A stretch of 64,000 nt of DNA from CAZEDM01 sp964511075 (GTDB lineage Bacteria; Zixibacteria; MSB-5A5; RBG-16-43-9): NCBI GenBank assembly GCA_964511075.1, contig CAZEDM010000004.1, forward strand, positions 62,001 to 126,000, in the 5' to 3' direction. The number at the start of each line of letters is the position of its first letter. Within the stretch, counting starts at the first letter, position 1. Below, in pieces: positions 43,104-51,358 of this stretch. A program made the translations under genes and the position numbers. Under the pieces are notes generated by a model. That model was not told the origin of the DNA and ran no database searches. It saw only the letters and a list, made by a program, of their open reading frames with translations.

Positions 43104-43596
43104 TTTTCTTCTCGTATAGACGAATGATCTCAGGCTGTATGCGCCTGAGCTCCTCCTCCAGCTCCAAAAAGCACTGGTTGTAGTCCTCCAGGGAGCCGCC
43201 TATGGGGTCCTCGATGGCTAAATCAGCATTACTGCTTTTCTGGGGAAAGGCTTTCAGCAGGTAACTTTTCTCCAGGAATTTTTTATCCATCCTCTGGATA
43301 TGCTTCAGATGCTCCGGTGACATAACCAGGATCAAATCCGACCGTTCTAACATCTCCGGGGTAAGCCTTCTCGAAAAATGCTCATCCAGATCTATATCCC
43401 AGACCCTGGCTGCCTCCAGGGCAAATACAGTCACTGGATAGCCGTCCAGTGCGGAGATCCCGGCAGAGCCCACCTCCATATCGCTTATCCCTTTTTCCTT
43501 AAGAAGTTTTTTCAGGATACCTTCTGCCATGGGGCTTCTGCAGGTATTTCCGGTACAGACTAACAGTACTTTGAATTCGGATTTTTTATCTTCCAT
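43087..43596 (-). CDS. Low-molecular-weight phosphatase, YwlE (arginine phosphatase)-like
   Basis: A 169-aa phosphatase. The P-loop is CTGNTCRS (Cys14 nucleophile, Arg20) and the general-acid region is EDPIGGSLEDY. The residue at position 18 is Thr, as in the protein-arginine phosphatase YwlE, where tyrosine-specific relatives carry Ile. It sits directly beside tsaC, as ywlE lies near ywlC in Bacillus. No arginine kinase gene (mcsB) is in the window. It is probably a protein arginine phosphatase; the specificity is inferred from one residue and the neighbourhood. Confidence 0.85.
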   Translation of the reverse strand: MEDKKSEFKVLLVCTGNTCRSPMAEGILKKLLKEKGISDMEVGSAGISALDGYPVTVFALEAARVWDIDLDEHFSRRLTPEMLERSDLILVMSPEHLKHIQRMDKKFLEKSYLLKAFPQKSSNADLAIEDPIGGSLEDYNQCFLELEEELRRIQPEIIRLYEKKNEREV

Positions 43597-43599
43597 AAT

Positions 43600-44256
43600 T
43601 TATCTCTTAACTGCCAGTTCGGGGACAACCCTTTTCAGCTCATCAAAAGAGATACGCCCCTCCCTTATTAGAGTTGGCACATCCAAGGAGACATCCACCA
43701 CGCTTGAGGGCAGATCATTTTTGGCGAAACCTCCATCCAATATCAGATCTATCTTTCCCCCGAAATATTTAAAAACCTCGTCAGCTGAGGCTGGTTCTTT
43801 TTCACCCGAGAGGTTGGCACTGGTAGCAGTAAGAGGGGTTTGGGCTTGGCTCAGAAGCATCCGCACAAGCCCGGAGGAAGAGACCCTTATCCCTAACTTA
43901 CCCTCTCTTCCGCTAAGATAGTCGAGGGTGCCGGTTTTGGCTTTAAAGATTAAGGTAAGAGGACCGGGCCAGAAACTCTCCATCAATTTCCTGGCTGAGG
44001 AATTGACCTCCTTGGCGAACCGCTTCAGCTCCTCAGTCCCTGAGAGAAATACAGCCATCGGTTTGTTCATCTCCCTTTTCTTTAACTCGAAGACTCTCTC
44101 CACCGCTTGCTGGTTGGTGGCGTCTGTCCCTAAAGCATAAACCGTCTCCGTGGGAAAAGAGAGCAGCCCGCCCTTTTTTATAACCTCAGCCGCTTGCCGG
44201 ATTATCCTTCTGTTCTCCTCTTCTGTAGATAATCTTAAAATCTCTGTTTTTTTCAC
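43600..44256 (-). CDS. tsaC: Threonylcarbamoyl-AMP synthase (Sua5/YrdC/YwlC)
   Basis: Makes threonylcarbamoyl-adenylate from threonine, bicarbonate and ATP for the t6A37 modification of ANN-decoding tRNAs. The 218-aa protein has the YrdC signature GGLLSFPTETVYALGTDATN, KKREMNKPMAVFLSG, ESFWPGPLTLIFKA and GKLGIRVSSS, plus the TATSANLSGEKEPASA binding loop. The short C-terminus indicates the single-domain TsaC type, without the extra Sua5 domain. It is encoded 3 bases before the YwlE-like phosphatase gene. Confidence 0.93.
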   Translation of the reverse strand: MKKTEILRLSTEEENRRIIRQAAEVIKKGGLLSFPTETVYALGTDATNQQAVERVFELKKREMNKPMAVFLSGTEELKRFAKEVNSSARKLMESFWPGPLTLIFKAKTGTLDYLSGREGKLGIRVSSSGLVRMLLSQAQTPLTATSANLSGEKEPASADEVFKYFGGKIDLILDGGFAKNDLPSSVVDVSLDVPTLIREGRISFDELKRVVPELAVKR

Positions 44257-44276
44257 TGGAGAGCTTAAGGAAAAGA

Positions 44277-45356
44277 TTAGAGGTATTTTCCCAGGTTTTC
44301 GTCCTCAGCCAGGCCCTGAAGAAGCTCTTTGACATCCTGAGCTTTGGTCTTATGAGCTATGAACACGATATCTCCGGTCCTGACTATAACCAGATCAGAA
44401 ACCCCCAGGGTGGCTATTATCCCCGGCCCGTCATTCACTATGGTGGTCTCATAGGTAGCCTTAGCCTGGGCTTTCCCGATTATGACGTTATTCATCCTGT
44501 CTCTTTCCTTTATCCTCTCCAGGGCTAACCAGGAGCCTATGTCGTCCCAGATTAAATCCGCCTTTATGGTCAGGACGTTCTCTGCCTTCTCCAGAACAGC
44601 GCAATCTATGGAGATGTTCTCCGCTCTGGCGTACAGGGTCTGCAGAGCCTGTCTCTGGTTCACGGTGTTTATCTCCCGGGAATATAAATCCAGCTCCCGG
44701 TAAAGCTCAGGCATATGCCTCTCTAATGCCTTTAAGATCGTATCTGCCGTCCAGATGAAGATGCCGCTGTTCCACAGGTGCTTTCTGTCGTAATAATACC
44801 TTTGCGCCTCCATCCGGTTGGGCTTCTCCTTGAAACGGTTAATCCGGTATACCGGCACGTCCTCTATAGAGACGAAAAGGTCCGAGAACTCGATATATCC
44901 GTAGCCCGTCTCCACCCGGGTCGGTATCATCCCCAGGGTTATGAGATACTCTCCCTTATTAGCCACCTCCAGGCCGATCTTCAGGACCTTCTGCAGCTTC
45001 TCTTTGGTCTGAATATAATGATCGGAGGAAAGGACTATCATGGTAGCGGAGGGGTCAATTTTCTTAAGATGAGCCGCTGCCACGCCTATGGCTAAACAGG
45101 TATTCCTCGACTCAGGCTCGGCTAAAAGGTTCTCCTCTTTCAGAACCTTCACCTTTTCCAGAATCGTGCTTTTTAAATTCTCTCCGGTTACTATAAGGGT
45201 CTTGTTTATGGGTATGAAATCGGAAACCCGGTCGATGGTCTCCTGCAGCATGGTTTTATTTGAGGTTATCTGCAACAACTGTTTGGGATGCCCCACCCTG
45301 GACAGAGGCCAGAACCTCTCGCCCTTACCTCCAGCTAAAATGACTGCATAGTTCAA
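44277..45356 (-). CDS. manC: Mannose-1-phosphate guanylyltransferase
   Basis: Makes GDP-mannose, a sugar donor for the many glycosyltransferases in the window. A 359-aa single-domain enzyme with the nucleotidyltransferase motif VILAGGKGERFWPLSR, PKQLLQI, the substrate motif FKEKPN and GYGYIEF, with no fused isomerase domain. The start is a TTG (TTGAACTATGCAG): a strong GGAGGTG ribosome-binding site lies 7 bases upstream and the conserved N-terminus NYAVILAGG begins there. Own promoter (45393-45421). Confidence 0.93.
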   Translation of the reverse strand: MNYAVILAGGKGERFWPLSRVGHPKQLLQITSNKTMLQETIDRVSDFIPINKTLIVTGENLKSTILEKVKVLKEENLLAEPESRNTCLAIGVAAAHLKKIDPSATMIVLSSDHYIQTKEKLQKVLKIGLEVANKGEYLITLGMIPTRVETGYGYIEFSDLFVSIEDVPVYRINRFKEKPNRMEAQRYYYDRKHLWNSGIFIWTADTILKALERHMPELYRELDLYSREINTVNQRQALQTLYARAENISIDCAVLEKAENVLTIKADLIWDDIGSWLALERIKERDRMNNVIIGKAQAKATYETTIVNDGPGIIATLGVSDLVIVRTGDIVFIAHKTKAQDVKELLQGLAEDENLGKYL

Positions 45357-45392
45357 TTAATTCACCTCCGAAAAAGAGTTTGAAACTGAACA

Positions 45393-45421
45393 AATTTAGT
45401 ATATAAGCAGAAACTTGTCAA
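45393..45421 (-). promoter_or_regulatory. Sigma70 promoter of manC
   Basis: TTGACA (45421-45416), 17-bp spacer, TAAATT (45398-45393) on the minus strand. Confidence 0.65.
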
Positions 45422-45605
45422 CAAAAAGTTAAGTCTGTCTCTCTGGGATAATTTACAATACTCATCCCCCCCAGCGGATTTTAGTCCTGGAGGTCGATCG
45501 ATTCAGTTAGCGCAAATAAACCGGGTGACCCAAGGAATAGAAATTTAGGGTATCCTCCTGTGGTAGATCAGCCCTTAAGGGGAACAAACCTGAAGAGGTA
45601 CCCTG

Positions 45606-45650
45606 AAAAAAGAAGAAAGGCTTTCCTCTTTCTTGAAGAAAGCCTTTGAA
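45606..45650 (-). terminator. Intrinsic terminator after pilQ
   Basis: The stem AAAGGCTTTC/GAAAGCCTTT is followed on the minus strand by TTCTTTTTTC. It lies 24 bases past the pilQ stop, ending the pil transcript. Confidence 0.85.
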
Positions 45651-45673
45651 AAAAGAACTTCTCTGAATCTGTT

Positions 45674-46981
45674 CTATTTGAGTCCCTGCCCCTGTGTCTC
45701 TGTATCCAGGCTGGATTTCAGCCCTCTCATCTCGTTGGATACCACGCTGGGAGTCACAAAGATGACCAGGTCGTGATTGACGATCTCCTTTTTGGTGTAG
45801 CTGAAAAGGTATCCCAAAAGCGGTATGCTTTTAAGAATTGGAATTCCTCTCTGCAGCTTTGTCTCCTCCTGGGTGGTCAAGCCTCCGATCACCGCAGTCT
45901 GTCCGTCATCCACCACCACGTTGGTCTCGGCGTTATTGGTGTTTATGATCACCCCGTTGGCGTCGTACTGATAAGAGCTTCTCTCCGGCTTGAGCTTCAT
46001 AAGAATCCTTCCCTCGGAGGTGACGTGAGGCACAACCTTCAGGATGGTTCCCACTTCCACGAAAGTTATCACCGTATTCCCGGAGGCATCAAACTGTTTG
46101 ATGGGGACCTTCTGGCCCATCTGGATAAAAGCCTCCTTGTTGTCTATGGTGGTTATCTCCGGATGAGCCACTATCTTGGCTTTATTGTCCTTCACCAGAG
46201 CCGAGACTGCTGACTCCAGATCGAAATCCGTCTGAACGGTGCTGTAGGTGAAATTGCCGATCTTGTCGTCCTCCAGAAGCTCATTGGCGCTCTGATTAAT
46301 GGTCATATCGTTGTTCCCTTCCAGGCTCGGTATAAAAGTCCAGTCGATTCCCAGCTCGGTCAAAACACCGGTCTCTACCTCCAGAAGCTGTGCCGATATC
46401 TTTATCTGATCTGTCTCCTTATCCAGGGTGCCGACCATCTCCTTTACCCGGCTGACGTTCTCCGGAATATCACGCACGATCAAGGAGTTTGTCCTTACAT
46501 CAACATCTACCACTCCCCTCTCGGAAAGAGTAGCTTTGATCGACTTAACCAGCTCTGAGGCGGTCCCGTTTTGTACCGGGATTATCTCCGTCTGCAGGGA
46601 GATCAGGCTTTTCTGATCCGCCTGGTGCCTCTGGGCAACGGTCATCTCGTTGATATAATCCTGCATGGGAAGAACCCTGATATATCCCGCTTCCTCGATC
46701 ATTGCCAGATTGTAGGTTTTGGTGATGATCTCCAGCGCCTGTTTCCAGGTTACGCCTTTCAGGCTGAGGGAAACCGTGCCGGTGACTGAAGGAGAGGCCA
46801 CGATATTGGTTCTGCCTTCCTCTGCCAGAAAGCTTAAAACCGAATGGATCTCAGCGTTCTGCAGGGTAATCGATTTCAGCATCTGCTGAGGGACCCCGAT
46901 TGAGTGCAGGGCAAGGAAAGCGAAGACCCATACTGCCAGTAGAAAAATTATCTTCCTTATTTTAAGATCGTTAATTCTCAT
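45674..46981 (-). CDS. pilQ: Type IV pilus secretin PilQ, short form without AMIN domain
   Basis: Outer-membrane secretin through which the pilus passes. The 435-aa protein has a signal sequence, a short secretin/TonB N-terminal domain (NAEIHSVLSFLAEEGRTNIV), an N1-type domain (VRTNSLIVRDIPENVSRVKEMV) and the secretin core ending in DGQTAVIGGLTTQEETKLQRGIPILKSIPLLGYLF. PilQ usually carries one or more AMIN peptidoglycan-binding domains ahead of these. They are absent here, and an AMIN domain is found instead on the product of the gene encoded immediately upstream (PilP-like). Last gene of the pil operon. Confidence 0.92.
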   Translation of the reverse strand: MRINDLKIRKIIFLLAVWVFAFLALHSIGVPQQMLKSITLQNAEIHSVLSFLAEEGRTNIVASPSVTGTVSLSLKGVTWKQALEIITKTYNLAMIEEAGYIRVLPMQDYINEMTVAQRHQADQKSLISLQTEIIPVQNGTASELVKSIKATLSERGVVDVDVRTNSLIVRDIPENVSRVKEMVGTLDKETDQIKISAQLLEVETGVLTELGIDWTFIPSLEGNNDMTINQSANELLEDDKIGNFTYSTVQTDFDLESAVSALVKDNKAKIVAHPEITTIDNKEAFIQMGQKVPIKQFDASGNTVITFVEVGTILKVVPHVTSEGRILMKLKPERSSYQYDANGVIINTNNAETNVVVDDGQTAVIGGLTTQEETKLQRGIPILKSIPLLGYLFSYTKKEIVNHDLVIFVTPSVVSNEMRGLKSSLDTETQGQGLK

Positions 46982-46986
46982 AACCT

Positions 46987-48276
46987 CTACCTCTCTTCTT
47001 GATTAGGTGTGAAAAGTTCTAAAGCTATATTTTTGGTGAAACCGTATTCCCATATTTGGAAGATTATTCTCTCTTTATCGATGGAGACCACCGCTCCGTT
47101 TCTTATCTTGTCTCCGGTCTGCAGTATGTACCCAAAACCCAATTCGTTTTCCAGAAGCGCCTTGAATCCATTATTGCTTTCCAGGATACCCACCAGCTTG
47201 AGCTCCTCGATACTGGGAAGTGGTGTTGAGCCCAAAGTAAAGCTTTTCTTGCCGGTCAGAGGGGAGAAGGGGTCTTCTCTTTCCCCGCTGTGATAGACCA
47301 AGAGTTTCCTCTGGGGCACCTCTTCTACCTTTTTGCCTGCTATCTTGGCTTCTGGTTTTTCCACCTGGGCTTCTGTCTTGGCCCCAGCCGGCTTTTCAGG
47401 TTTCTTCGCCTCGGTCTGCTCCGGAGTTTTGCTCTTCTGCTCCTCTTTTTTCACCTGGGAAGGAGCAGTTTTCTCGGAGGGAGCCTTCTCTGCCTGGGCA
47501 AGTCTTATCTGCTCGTCCTTCTCAGCTGGAGGTGCCGGTTTTTCCCTAACTTCCTTTGTCGTAGCAGGCGGGTTAACCCGTATCTCCTTTTTTACCTGCG
47601 GCTGTGCTTTCTCCTTAATATCAACTTTTTGAGCAACAGCAGCCTTGGTCTCCTGGGAAGGACTAATTTTTTTCTCTGGTGTGACAGTAGGAGCTAACTC
47701 TTTTTCAGGTAACTTGTTTGGTTTCTCTTTTAAAGCAATGTTTTTAGCCGCTCTTTCATTCGTGCTGACATTCGACGCCTGACTGGTCTGTGCCAGGTTT
47801 GCTGCTTTTCTGTTTGTGTTTTCCTGTAGCGCACTCCATTCGGGATAAAGCGGGTCCTGAGGAGTGGAGAGGGCTAAGGTTATTGCTTTTTTGTCTTCCT
47901 TCTCCACGACTTTATATATCACAGGGTCCTTCAGGTCCAGCACCACGCGACAGATTTTCTCAGGTGAGGTCTGATACTGGCTGGTCCGGATGGCGCTTAT
48001 CGTTCCCGATGGCAGCTTCCTGAAATTATTCTGCTGGAGAGCGTGAACCGAATTCAAACAGTCTATTACTATCCTGTAAGGCTTCCCCTCCTTTTTCTCC
48101 TCTATGAAATGATTAAACTGAAAAGGAGATTCAGCCGAGATGGTGACGTTGGTATAATCCCCCTGCCTCTGCAGGGTGATGTTATTGATATGAGACTCTG
48201 CCCGGAGCAGGGTCAGGGGATAAATCAAAAAAATGACACCCAGAAAAATTACCAGCCTGAATTTATTTGTTCTCAT
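46987..48276 (-). CDS. pilP: AMIN-PilP fusion protein
   Basis: A 429-aa periplasmic protein. After a signal sequence (residues 1-27), an AMIN domain (about 28-150: NITLQRQGDYTNVTISAES, YRIVIDCLNSVH, KICRVVLDLKD) would bind peptidoglycan. A central Lys/Glu/Pro/Ala-rich linker (about 165-325) follows. The C-terminal 95 residues match the PilP domain (DPFSPLTGKK, IEELKLVGILESNNGFKALL, YILQTGDKIRNGAVVSI), which links the PilN/O complex to the secretin. The AMIN domain has thus been moved from PilQ to PilP. Gene order M-N-O-P-Q supports the call. Confidence 0.88.
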   Translation of the reverse strand: MRTNKFRLVIFLGVIFLIYPLTLLRAESHINNITLQRQGDYTNVTISAESPFQFNHFIEEKKEGKPYRIVIDCLNSVHALQQNNFRKLPSGTISAIRTSQYQTSPEKICRVVLDLKDPVIYKVVEKEDKKAITLALSTPQDPLYPEWSALQENTNRKAANLAQTSQASNVSTNERAAKNIALKEKPNKLPEKELAPTVTPEKKISPSQETKAAVAQKVDIKEKAQPQVKKEIRVNPPATTKEVREKPAPPAEKDEQIRLAQAEKAPSEKTAPSQVKKEEQKSKTPEQTEAKKPEKPAGAKTEAQVEKPEAKIAGKKVEEVPQRKLLVYHSGEREDPFSPLTGKKSFTLGSTPLPSIEELKLVGILESNNGFKALLENELGFGYILQTGDKIRNGAVVSIDKERIIFQIWEYGFTKNIALELFTPNQEER

Positions 48277-48290
48277 ATATTCTTCCTGTT

Positions 48291-48875
48291 TTAAAATTCT
48301 ACCTTCTGAAGTTTTTCTTCTTCCTTTATATAATAGGTAGTCAGTTTACAGGAGACCGCCATGGTTTTATTGTCTTTCTTCACCTCATCCTTTGGCAGTC
48401 CGGAAAAATTCACCTCGGTCACATTGCTCAGGAAAGGGAAGTTTGCCACGCTGGCGAAAAAAGTGCCTACGTCGTTATAGTTTCCCTTAAACTCCAGACC
48501 GAAACTTACGGCATTGTAAAAACTTATGGGAGTGGTTCCCAGGGGCAATACCTGGATGATCTTAGCCTCTGAGCCCTGTGAAGCGGACTGGAGCTGGGTC
48601 AGATATAAGGGTATCTGTTTTTCCTCCGGCAGCAAAAGCTCTACCTGTTTATATCTCTGAAGAAGCTCCTCGTACTCTGCTTTAAGGTTCTGGAAGCTTT
48701 TTGCCTTCATCTCCACATTCTTCAGATTGGTCAGGAGCATCTCATACTCTGACTGTTTTGCATTTATTCTCTGGACGTTAACAGAATAGATCCGGGCATA
48801 CCAGAAATAGATTAGCAGAAATGCAACCAGAGCCGCTAGAAGTATCTTTTGAACTTTAGGATCTTTTAAATCCAT
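48291..48875 (-). CDS. pilO: Type IV pilus alignment protein PilO
   Basis: A 194-aa bitopic inner-membrane protein: one helix (VQKILLAALVAFLLIYFWYA) near the N-terminus, a coiled coil (about 35-75), then a ferredoxin-like domain (PLGTTPISFYNAVSFGLEFKG). It forms the periplasmic alignment complex with PilN and PilP. Encoded between pilN and pilP with small gaps. Confidence 0.9.
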   Translation of the reverse strand: MDLKDPKVQKILLAALVAFLLIYFWYARIYSVNVQRINAKQSEYEMLLTNLKNVEMKAKSFQNLKAEYEELLQRYKQVELLLPEEKQIPLYLTQLQSASQGSEAKIIQVLPLGTTPISFYNAVSFGLEFKGNYNDVGTFFASVANFPFLSNVTEVNFSGLPKDEVKKDNKTMAVSCKLTTYYIKEEEKLQKVEF

Positions 48876-48909
48876 CCCTTCCTCCTGGATCTCAAGTCAG
48901 CCCCTCTGC

Positions 48910-49611
48910 TCAAGGGGAAGTTGATTCTTTCTTAACTGCTGCCAGCTCTCCCTGGGAGGTTACCTGACTGGCATATAACAGGTCTGTTACAAGCTGAAAA
49001 CTATAAGCTCTCTGTTTATCCAACTCGGCTAACTTTATATAATTAAGCTCGACATTATCGAAATAATCAGACCTCATCAGGTTTATCATAAAGGTAGCCA
49101 GGCTGTTGAGGGAAAAGGAGTAGCCATCTATGGTAACTCTCTTGTGCGAAACAGGCGCCACCTGCGTCTGGGCTGCTTTAGCCGTGTCAGCTGCACCTGT
49201 CTGAGCCGCTGGAACATTAGCCGTGGGTGAAACAGCTGGCGGGGTTTCCTTAAACGAGGATAGCCACAGATAATCGGGCACCTTGGAGCTTAAATCCTCC
49301 ATGATGTCGACCCAGGTCGAGCGGTCTTTATCCAGAGATTCGATGGCGGAGAGACGCTGCAGTATCTTGTTCTTGATCTCGCCCAGGGCATCTACCAGTC
49401 GAATGCTCTCCTTCAGCTCCTCTCTCCTTTTCTGGGCATCTGCTATCTTACGGTTTAAGCCCTGTACCTTTATCCCCTGAAGTATGGTTATGAAGATCAG
49501 AAGGACGATCAGTACCCCTGCCGCACCTAAGAAGTATGCGGAGGTCTTCTTCAGGGAAAACACCCCTCTTTTTTTCCTTAATTCCTTGGGAAGCAGGTTT
49601 ATCTCTATCAT
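48910..49611 (-). CDS. pilN: Type IV pilus assembly protein PilN
   Basis: A 233-aa bitopic protein. The cytoplasmic N-terminus MIEINLLPKELRKK is the conserved INLLP motif that binds PilM. A membrane helix (about 26-48), a coiled coil and a ferredoxin-like domain follow. An Ala/Thr/Pro-rich insert (about 133-155) interrupts the periplasmic part, longer than I would expect for PilN. Its start lies 1 base after the pilM stop. Confidence 0.92.
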   Translation of the reverse strand: MIEINLLPKELRKKRGVFSLKKTSAYFLGAAGVLIVLLIFITILQGIKVQGLNRKIADAQKRREELKESIRLVDALGEIKNKILQRLSAIESLDKDRSTWVDIMEDLSSKVPDYLWLSSFKETPPAVSPTANVPAAQTGAADTAKAAQTQVAPVSHKRVTIDGYSFSLNSLATFMINLMRSDYFDNVELNYIKLAELDKQRAYSFQLVTDLLYASQVTSQGELAAVKKESTSP

Positions 49612-49612
49612 C

Positions 49613-50665
49613 TTACTTCACCTTTCTTGCTGCCAGGCCAACCGCTATGGCTAAAAGTGGCGCTATCTTCTCCGGCTGAACCTGTCTGAAAATATCTGGA
49701 TCATACTCCACGTTCCTCAAAGGATTGATGACCTCTACTGGAATATTCAGCTTGGATTGAATGAATTCCGGCAGGAAGGGTATCAGAGAGCCTCCGCCCG
49801 ATATCACGATCCAGTCCAGATTTGAAACTTTGTTCGAGGATTTGAAATAGGATAAAGCCACCTCCAGCCCGGAGATAAGCTCCTCCGAGGCGGTCACCAC
49901 CGTGGACTTCAGCATGTCCTGGTCGATGGAGGCGCCCATCTCCCCCTTCAAAGTCTTTATGGCAAACTCCGGATTAAGCCGGAACTCCTTCATTATAGAT
50001 TCGTATATGGCGCGCATCCCGGACGACACATCCCTGGCTGAATTATATATCCCATCTTTTATGAAGGTTAAGTTGGTGGTATCGAACCCGATATTGACCA
50101 GGGCTGTTACCTTCTCCGGATTTATCTCGTAATTTATCTCATAGGCATTCAGAAGGGCTAAGGCCTCGGTGTCCACCAGCACGGGCTTGAGCCCGGCATC
50201 CAGGATCAAATCCAGGTAGGACTTCAGGAAATCCTTGCGTGCCGCTACCAGCAGCACATCCATTTTGTTGATCTCCTCATTCACCTTGATGACGTGATAA
50301 TCCAGGCTCACATCGTCCACATCGAAGGGGCTTCTCTGTTCAGCCTCGAAGAGAATGGCCTGTTCCGCTTCGGTGCCGGTCTTTTTATCCAGGACTATCT
50401 TGTCGTTGAGCACGCCGTGTCCTGCCACCGCTATAGCCACTTCCTTTATATGGGGATCGCACTGGTCTATCAGGGACTGGATGTTGTAGATCAGGGCATC
50501 CCGGTCCTTGATCTCCTCGTCCACGATCGCATCGGGAGAGATCTCCCTTATCCCCAGTGCCTTCAGGATATAAGCTCCGCCTTTTTCCTCGAACCTGACC
50601 AACTTGATGCAGCTGGTACCTATATCCAGTCCCGCGACTGTTTTTTCTCTTTTTCCTAAAACCAT
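49613..50665 (-). CDS. pilM: Type IV pilus assembly ATPase-like protein PilM
   Basis: A 350-aa actin-like cytoplasmic protein with the phosphate-1 motif VAGLDIGTSCIKLVRF, FDTTNLTFIKDG and WIVISGGGSLIPFLPEF. It binds ATP and the PilN N-terminus and connects the alignment complex to the motor. First gene of the MNOPQ block, 169 bases after the pseudopilin fimT gene, with no clear promoter between, so it may be read from the sigma54 promoter upstream of pilV. Confidence 0.94.
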   Translation of the reverse strand: MVLGKREKTVAGLDIGTSCIKLVRFEEKGGAYILKALGIREISPDAIVDEEIKDRDALIYNIQSLIDQCDPHIKEVAIAVAGHGVLNDKIVLDKKTGTEAEQAILFEAEQRSPFDVDDVSLDYHVIKVNEEINKMDVLLVAARKDFLKSYLDLILDAGLKPVLVDTEALALLNAYEINYEINPEKVTALVNIGFDTTNLTFIKDGIYNSARDVSSGMRAIYESIMKEFRLNPEFAIKTLKGEMGASIDQDMLKSTVVTASEELISGLEVALSYFKSSNKVSNLDWIVISGGGSLIPFLPEFIQSKLNIPVEVINPLRNVEYDPDIFRQVQPEKIAPLLAIAVGLAARKVK

Positions 50666-50834
50666 ATCTTCAGCTTTCAGTTAAAAAGTTTAAAATATTT
50701 TCTATCTTTAAGTCACTAATTCCTTTATCGACTTTTTTAAAAAAATATTAAGAAGAAAATAAACTTTTTTTATGAGGCTAAAGTCAAAGTTTCTCTCAAG
50801 GTAAATTCGAAGAGCAATCTTCTTCTTTTTTTGT

Positions 50835-51326
50835 TTAACCTCCGTATCCCTCGGTCAGCCGAACCCTGCCAGTGCCCCCCAGAACATCTGCTGTCAGGTA
50901 TTTGGAGATCTGAGTATTGTAAAGATACACCTGCCCGGAGGAGGAGGCTGAGCCGTTTGGAAGATAAACCACCACGTTGTTGGGGAAGCTCAGGGAGAAG
51001 GAGAATATGTCCGACAGGGGTTTGGTCTTTATGATCGAATCCCCGGAATCATAGGTATAGGAGGAGAGGTTCTCCAGATCCTTGAAAAGCACATATTGCC
51101 TGTTATTGACATCGAAATAGACCCCGAACTGGTCGTTGCGTGCCACCGCATATGAACGGGCTAAGCGCAGGTTTGAGATCAGGTCCCTCCCCTCGGCTTT
51201 AAGTCTCTGACGCTGAATGAACCTGTCGAACTGCCCTATGGTCATTGCGGCAACAATCCCGATTATCACCACCGCAATCATCAGCTCTATAAAGGTAACC
51301 CCCTTTTGCTTTGATCCTGTTAACAT
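50835..51326 (-). CDS. GspH/FimT-type minor pseudopilin
   Basis: A 163-aa type IV pilin-like protein. A short positively charged leader ends at KQKG and is followed by VTFIELMIAVVIIGIVAAM with Glu at +5, the prepilin peptidase site. The C-terminal beta domain (FGVYFDVNNRQYVLF, VVYLPNGSASSSGQVYLY) is GspH/FimT-like. It is probably part of a priming complex for pilus assembly with the three preceding pseudopilins. Confidence 0.88.
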   Translation of the reverse strand: MLTGSKQKGVTFIELMIAVVIIGIVAAMTIGQFDRFIQRQRLKAEGRDLISNLRLARSYAVARNDQFGVYFDVNNRQYVLFKDLENLSSYTYDSGDSIIKTKPLSDIFSFSLSFPNNVVVYLPNGSASSSGQVYLYNTQISKYLTADVLGGTGRVRLTEGYGG

Positions 51327-51358
51327 CCCTCTCTCCTTGTTTTACGTTTCATATTGTT

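Larger units (their letters stand above)
45357..45673. other. Gene-free spacer between pilQ and manC
   Basis: About 317 bases. It holds the manC ribosome-binding site and promoter at one end and the pilQ terminator at the other. The middle (about 45430-45600) has no ORF and no RNA family I recognise. Confidence 0.7.
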
